Assembly: GCA_964644135.1 (NCBI GenBank)
Contig: CAZXWD010000002.1
Location: 1-62,265 of the forward strand
Length of the DNA: 62,265 bases
DNA from: CAZMOK01 sp964644135
Lineage (GTDB): Bacteria > Bacteroidota > Bacteroidia > Bacteroidales > JAGOPY01
Reading direction: 5' to 3'
The translations under genes were made by a program, and so were the position numbers. The notes under the pieces were generated by a model. It had not been told where the DNA came from and ran no database searches. It was given only the letters and a program-made list of their open reading frames with translations. This document shows positions 59,730 through 62,265 of the stretch, piece after piece (positions within the stretch are counted from its first letter, which is position 1; each line of letters begins with the position of its first letter).

Positions 59730-59752
59730 AGCCCTATTCGTACTGTGAAACC

Positions 59753-60646
59753 TTGGACCAGGTACTGCAAATAAATGATCTTTCTAAAAGCTTTGGCCGT
59801 ATCAAAGCTGTTGACGGGATATCCCTCGTCATCAACAAGGGTGAGATCTATGGCATCCTGGGCCCCAACGGAAGCGGCAAGACCACCACTCTGGGAATGC
59901 TCCTTGATGTAATAAAGCCTGACAAAGGCTCTTTTACATGGTTTGGGAAACCGCCCTCAAAGGAAGCCAGGATGAGAATAGGTTCGATCCTCGAAGTGCC
60001 CCTGTTCTATCCTTACCTTTCGGGCGAGAAAAACCTCCAGATCATAGCAAAGATCAAGAAACAGAATTATGACAAGATCTATGAGGTTCTCGAAATGGTA
60101 GGGTTGACCGAAAGAAAGCACAGCAGGTTCAGGACTTATTCACTTGGAATGAAGCAAAGGCTGGCTATTGCGGCATCACTGCTTGGGGACCCTGAGGCAC
60201 TGATCCTTGATGAACCCACAAACGGTCTCGACCCGAAAGGCATTGCCGAGATCAGGGACCTCATTATCAGGATTGGAAAAAGTGGCATTACGATCATCCT
60301 TGCAAGTCACATCCTTGATGAGGTCCAGAAGATCTGTTCCCATGTTGCCGTTCTTAATAAAGGCAAGATCCTTTATTCCGGAGGGGTCAAAGAGGTACTC
60401 AGCGACTCAAGCTGGGTTGAAGTGGCAGGAAAGAAAATGCAAGGTCTGAAATTAGGGCTTGAAAACTGTGCGTTTGTGGCTTCTGTCCAGGAAGAGGACG
60501 ACAAATACCTCGTGCAGCTTGAAGAGGGTAAGAACCCGGGCGACCTGAACGAATGGCTTGTATCGAAAAAAATATTTGTTGATCATCTCAGTGTGAGGAG
60601 GAAAACACTTGAGAACTACTTCCTTGAATTATTGAAAGGATCATGA
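59753..60646 (+). CDS. ABC-2 transporter ATP-binding protein
   Basis: A 297-residue ATPase of the exporter type. It has Walker A GPNGSGKTTT (~37-46), the Q-loop region LEVPLFYPYLSGEKNL, the signature YSLGMKQRLAIAASLLGDP (~129-147), Walker B ALILDEPTNGLDPKG (~148-162) and the His switch in LASHILDEV. The C-terminal ~80 residues are extra and include a strand pair. The start is TTG at 59753: no in-frame ATG lies upstream, and a promoter box is just ahead. Its last four bases overlap the permease start (ATGA), so the two are translated together. Confidence 0.9.
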   Translation: MDQVLQINDLSKSFGRIKAVDGISLVINKGEIYGILGPNGSGKTTTLGMLLDVIKPDKGSFTWFGKPPSKEARMRIGSILEVPLFYPYLSGEKNLQIIAKIKKQNYDKIYEVLEMVGLTERKHSRFRTYSLGMKQRLAIAASLLGDPEALILDEPTNGLDPKGIAEIRDLIIRIGKSGITIILASHILDEVQKICSHVAVLNKGKILYSGGVKEVLSDSSWVEVAGKKMQGLKLGLENCAFVASVQEEDDKYLVQLEEGKNPGDLNEWLVSKKIFVDHLSVRRKTLENYFLELLKGS

Positions 60647-61461
60647 TGAGGCTTCTGAAAATAGAACTGATGAAGATCGGAAAGTACAGGGCTTTCTGGG
60701 CCATGACCATTCTGTACTTAGTGGCTGTTTCTTTCATCTTCTTTGGGTTCCCCAGCCTTATCGATTACATAGCCATGCAATCGGAATCAACCCAGGTAAA
60801 ATTGCTGAAGAACTTTATCTATAATTTTCCAGATGTATGGCAGAACCTGGCCTGGATAGCCAGCCTGAGGTTTTTCATCAAAATTTTCCTGGGCTTTATT
60901 ATCATCATATTGATAACAAATGAATTCAATAATGGAACAGTAAGGAGTAACATTATCAACGGGATGAGCAGGCTCGATTTCCTCAGCTCGAAAGTGAGTT
61001 TCATATTTCTTTTCTCCCTGCTGGCAACCCTTTTCATCTTTATTTCAGGACTGATACTTGGACTGATCTTCTCAAGCAATGCAACTTTCGGTGCAATAAC
61101 CAGGAAACTGTATTACCTGGGCGGGTATTTTGTAGAAACCTTCACCTACCTCTCCTTTGCCCTGTTCCTTGCTATGCTGATCAGGAAAACAGGCTTTGCC
61201 ATTGCGGTGCTGTTCGTATATCCTATCATTGAAATAATTATACAGCAAAAGGTCAATGAGCAGGTTGCAAATTTCCTCCCGGTCAATGCCATGAACAGGA
61301 TACTTCTGACGCCCAACACTTCACTCATCCAGTACACTTCGCCCGATTCAGAGATCAGGCTTCAAACCCAGATAGAAACAAGTGATGTACTGGTTTCCAT
61401 TGCTTATGCGGTGCTGTTCATCCTAATTACATATCTTATAATCAGAAAAAGGGACCTCTGA
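60643..61461 (+). CDS. ABC-2 type transporter permease
   Basis: A 272-residue inner-membrane protein with six hydrophobic segments (~18-36, ~74-92, ~118-143, ~165-182, ~187-203 and ~246-266), the ABC-2 layout. It contains the phrase FNNGTVRSNIINGMSRLDFLSSK (~102-124) typical of such permeases. Together with the preceding ATPase it makes a simple exporter of unknown substrate. The closest functional class is the bacitracin/lantibiotic or gliding-type ABC-2 group, but no partner gene decides between them. Confidence 0.85.
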   Translation: MMRLLKIELMKIGKYRAFWAMTILYLVAVSFIFFGFPSLIDYIAMQSESTQVKLLKNFIYNFPDVWQNLAWIASLRFFIKIFLGFIIIILITNEFNNGTVRSNIINGMSRLDFLSSKVSFIFLFSLLATLFIFISGLILGLIFSSNATFGAITRKLYYLGGYFVETFTYLSFALFLAMLIRKTGFAIAVLFVYPIIEIIIQQKVNEQVANFLPVNAMNRILLTPNTSLIQYTSPDSEIRLQTQIETSDVLVSIAYAVLFILITYLIIRKRDL

Positions 61462-61518
61462 GTTCACCTTTTGACGGGCTGCGTTCACAGTGTGCTGGAT
61501 CAAGGGTTTCATTTTCCT

Positions 61519-61526
61519 TATCTTTA
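61519..61526 (+). promoter_or_regulatory. Weak candidate -7 box (TATCTTTA) of the terminal lipoprotein gene
   Basis: A 7-of-8 match to TAnnTTTG, 20 bases before the TTG at 61547. It is weaker than the other boxes listed. Confidence 0.35.
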
Positions 61527-61546
61527 TACGAAAAGAACAAAAAAAT

Positions 61547-62265
61547 TTGAAACCGTTAAAGATCGTATCCTGCACCTTGCTGTTAATAATCCTGGCATCC
61601 TGCCAGCGGAAGACCTATGAATATGTATATCCAGCGTTGAACGATGGCAGGTACGACAGTGAATTCCCCTACCGGAACTGCTCAGAGCAACTCAGTGAAA
61701 TTGCAAAATCGGTTATTAAGATCGTTTCGCTTACCGGTTACACCACTTATCACTTTCATGCAGAAGACCAATACGGTAAGAACGCGCTTTCGGGAATGGC
61801 CGAAGACAGCCTGCTGAGGAGATCAACACATACAACCAACAAGTTCGATGCAACCAATGGTTCGGCAACGATCATTCATTATGATAATGGATCGATAGTC
61901 CTGATGACCTGCGCCCACGTGATCCATTCCCCTGATACGCTTTACACTTTCTATGACGATCTGGACCCTGAAACACCGGATTACCTGGCAGGAGTATCGG
62001 TAAAGAACCAACACAGGCTATTCTTTACCGGTTATGAACACGGAGAAAACCTTGATGTCCTGGCCATGGACAGGGATGCGGACCTGGCGCTGATAGGCAA
62101 AAGCTCCGCTTCAGAGCCCGAAAACCTGAAAGCAGTCAGTTATCCCCTTGGCTCGTCAGATGACCTGGAATGGGGCAGTTTTGTATATATAATGGGCTAT
62201 CCCCTGGGCTACCAGATGATCACAAGGGGTATAGTGAGCAAGCCCGCAAGGAAAAAAAGCAAATA
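61547..62265 (+). CDS. Trypsin-like serine protease lipoprotein (3' end beyond window)
   Basis: The frame from the TTG at 61547 is open to the end of the window (239 residues visible). It opens with a lipoprotein signal, lipobox LASC (Cys ~19). A trypsin-like or HtrA-type peptidase domain follows: catalytic His in MTCAHVIHS (~121-129), catalytic Asp in DRDADLALIG (~175-184), then GYPLGYQMITRGIVS (~217-231), which matches the HtrA-type strand pair. The catalytic Ser lies outside the window, so activity cannot be confirmed. No ATG start exists, so TTG is assumed. It starts 85 bases after the permease stop. Confidence 0.75.
   Translation, partial: MKPLKIVSCTLLLIILASCQRKTYEYVYPALNDGRYDSEFPYRNCSEQLSEIAKSVIKIVSLTGYTTYHFHAEDQYGKNALSGMAEDSLLRRSTHTTNKFDATNGSATIIHYDNGSIVLMTCAHVIHSPDTLYTFYDDLDPETPDYLAGVSVKNQHRLFFTGYEHGENLDVLAMDRDADLALIGKSSASEPENLKAVSYPLGSSDDLEWGSFVYIMGYPLGYQMITRGIVSKPARKKSK

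Noticed and set aside
1..62265. tRNA, rRNA, riboswitch, prophage or insertion-sequence genes
   Set aside because: I scanned the intergenic gaps for cloverleaf-type pairs, conserved riboswitch cores and transposase frames and saw none; a covariance-model search would be needed for a firm negative.

Overview
The window reads as a scaffolded draft (two 100-N gaps, at 36718-36817 and 58383-58482) from a free-living member of the Bacteroidota. The evidence is consistent across the sequence. Two proteins end in type IX secretion sorting domains. There are many short secreted lipoproteins. A THX-type small ribosomal protein is present, and the primary sigma factor is the short 287-residue form. Shine-Dalgarno-like leaders are rare, and a TAnnTTTG element (the Bacteroidota -7 box) lies just upstream of many starts on both strands. 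The lineage below phylum cannot be fixed from this; a Bacteroidales/Marinilabiliales-like organism is a guess.

Layout. 1-11.3 kb: the end of a penicillin-binding protein 1C, a GNAT-like protein, a large type IX-secreted lamin-tail/PKD protein, an S9 peptidase lipoprotein, a TPR protein, small lipoproteins, a methyltransferase and YqgE. 11.3-14.1 kb: an overlapping pair, murL-murD2, for the alternative route that puts D-glutamate into peptidoglycan. 14.1-20.4 kb: THX with a long charged tail, TrmH, a membrane TPR protein, Fmt, HU, an alkyladenine glycosylase and RecQ. 20.8-21.1 kb: a gene-free block of tandem and inverted repeats. 21.2-24.9 kb: a small lipoprotein, a lipid kinase, a SUI1-type factor, an unknown protein and an MscS-type channel. 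25.0-30.8 kb: an operon with a TetR-family regulator that carries a perfect EF-hand loop, a LolA-like protein, two FtsX/MacB permeases, a LolD-like ATPase and a DUF1302-like outer-membrane barrel. 30.9-36.6 kb: rpsO-pnp, rpoD, rpe and pepD.

36.6-62.3 kb: a gene broken by a gap, a beta-helix lipoprotein, an arylsulfotransferase-like secreted protein, a sodium/sugar symporter divergent from a lipoprotein mutarotase and a TauE-type exporter, a DUF3298 protein, two phosphate transporters with PhoU-like tails, a molybdenum-carrier-like protein, PrmC, a P-loop kinase coupled to a sucrose-phosphate-synthase-like glycosyltransferase, a DMT transporter, an IMPACT protein, DnaA, a low-molecular-weight phosphatase, a dehydratase and a tetrapyrrole-methylase-type protein (both cut by the second gap), a SlyD-like isomerase, an ABC-2 exporter and a trypsin-like lipoprotein that runs off the end.

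Most of the window is housekeeping and cell envelope. The parts most worth following are the EF-hand TetR/envelope-transport operon, the murL-murD2 pair, the tailed THX protein, and two related MITE-like repeats at 5.1-5.3 kb and 38.5-38.6 kb. No rRNA, tRNA, CRISPR array, transposase gene or phage module was seen.
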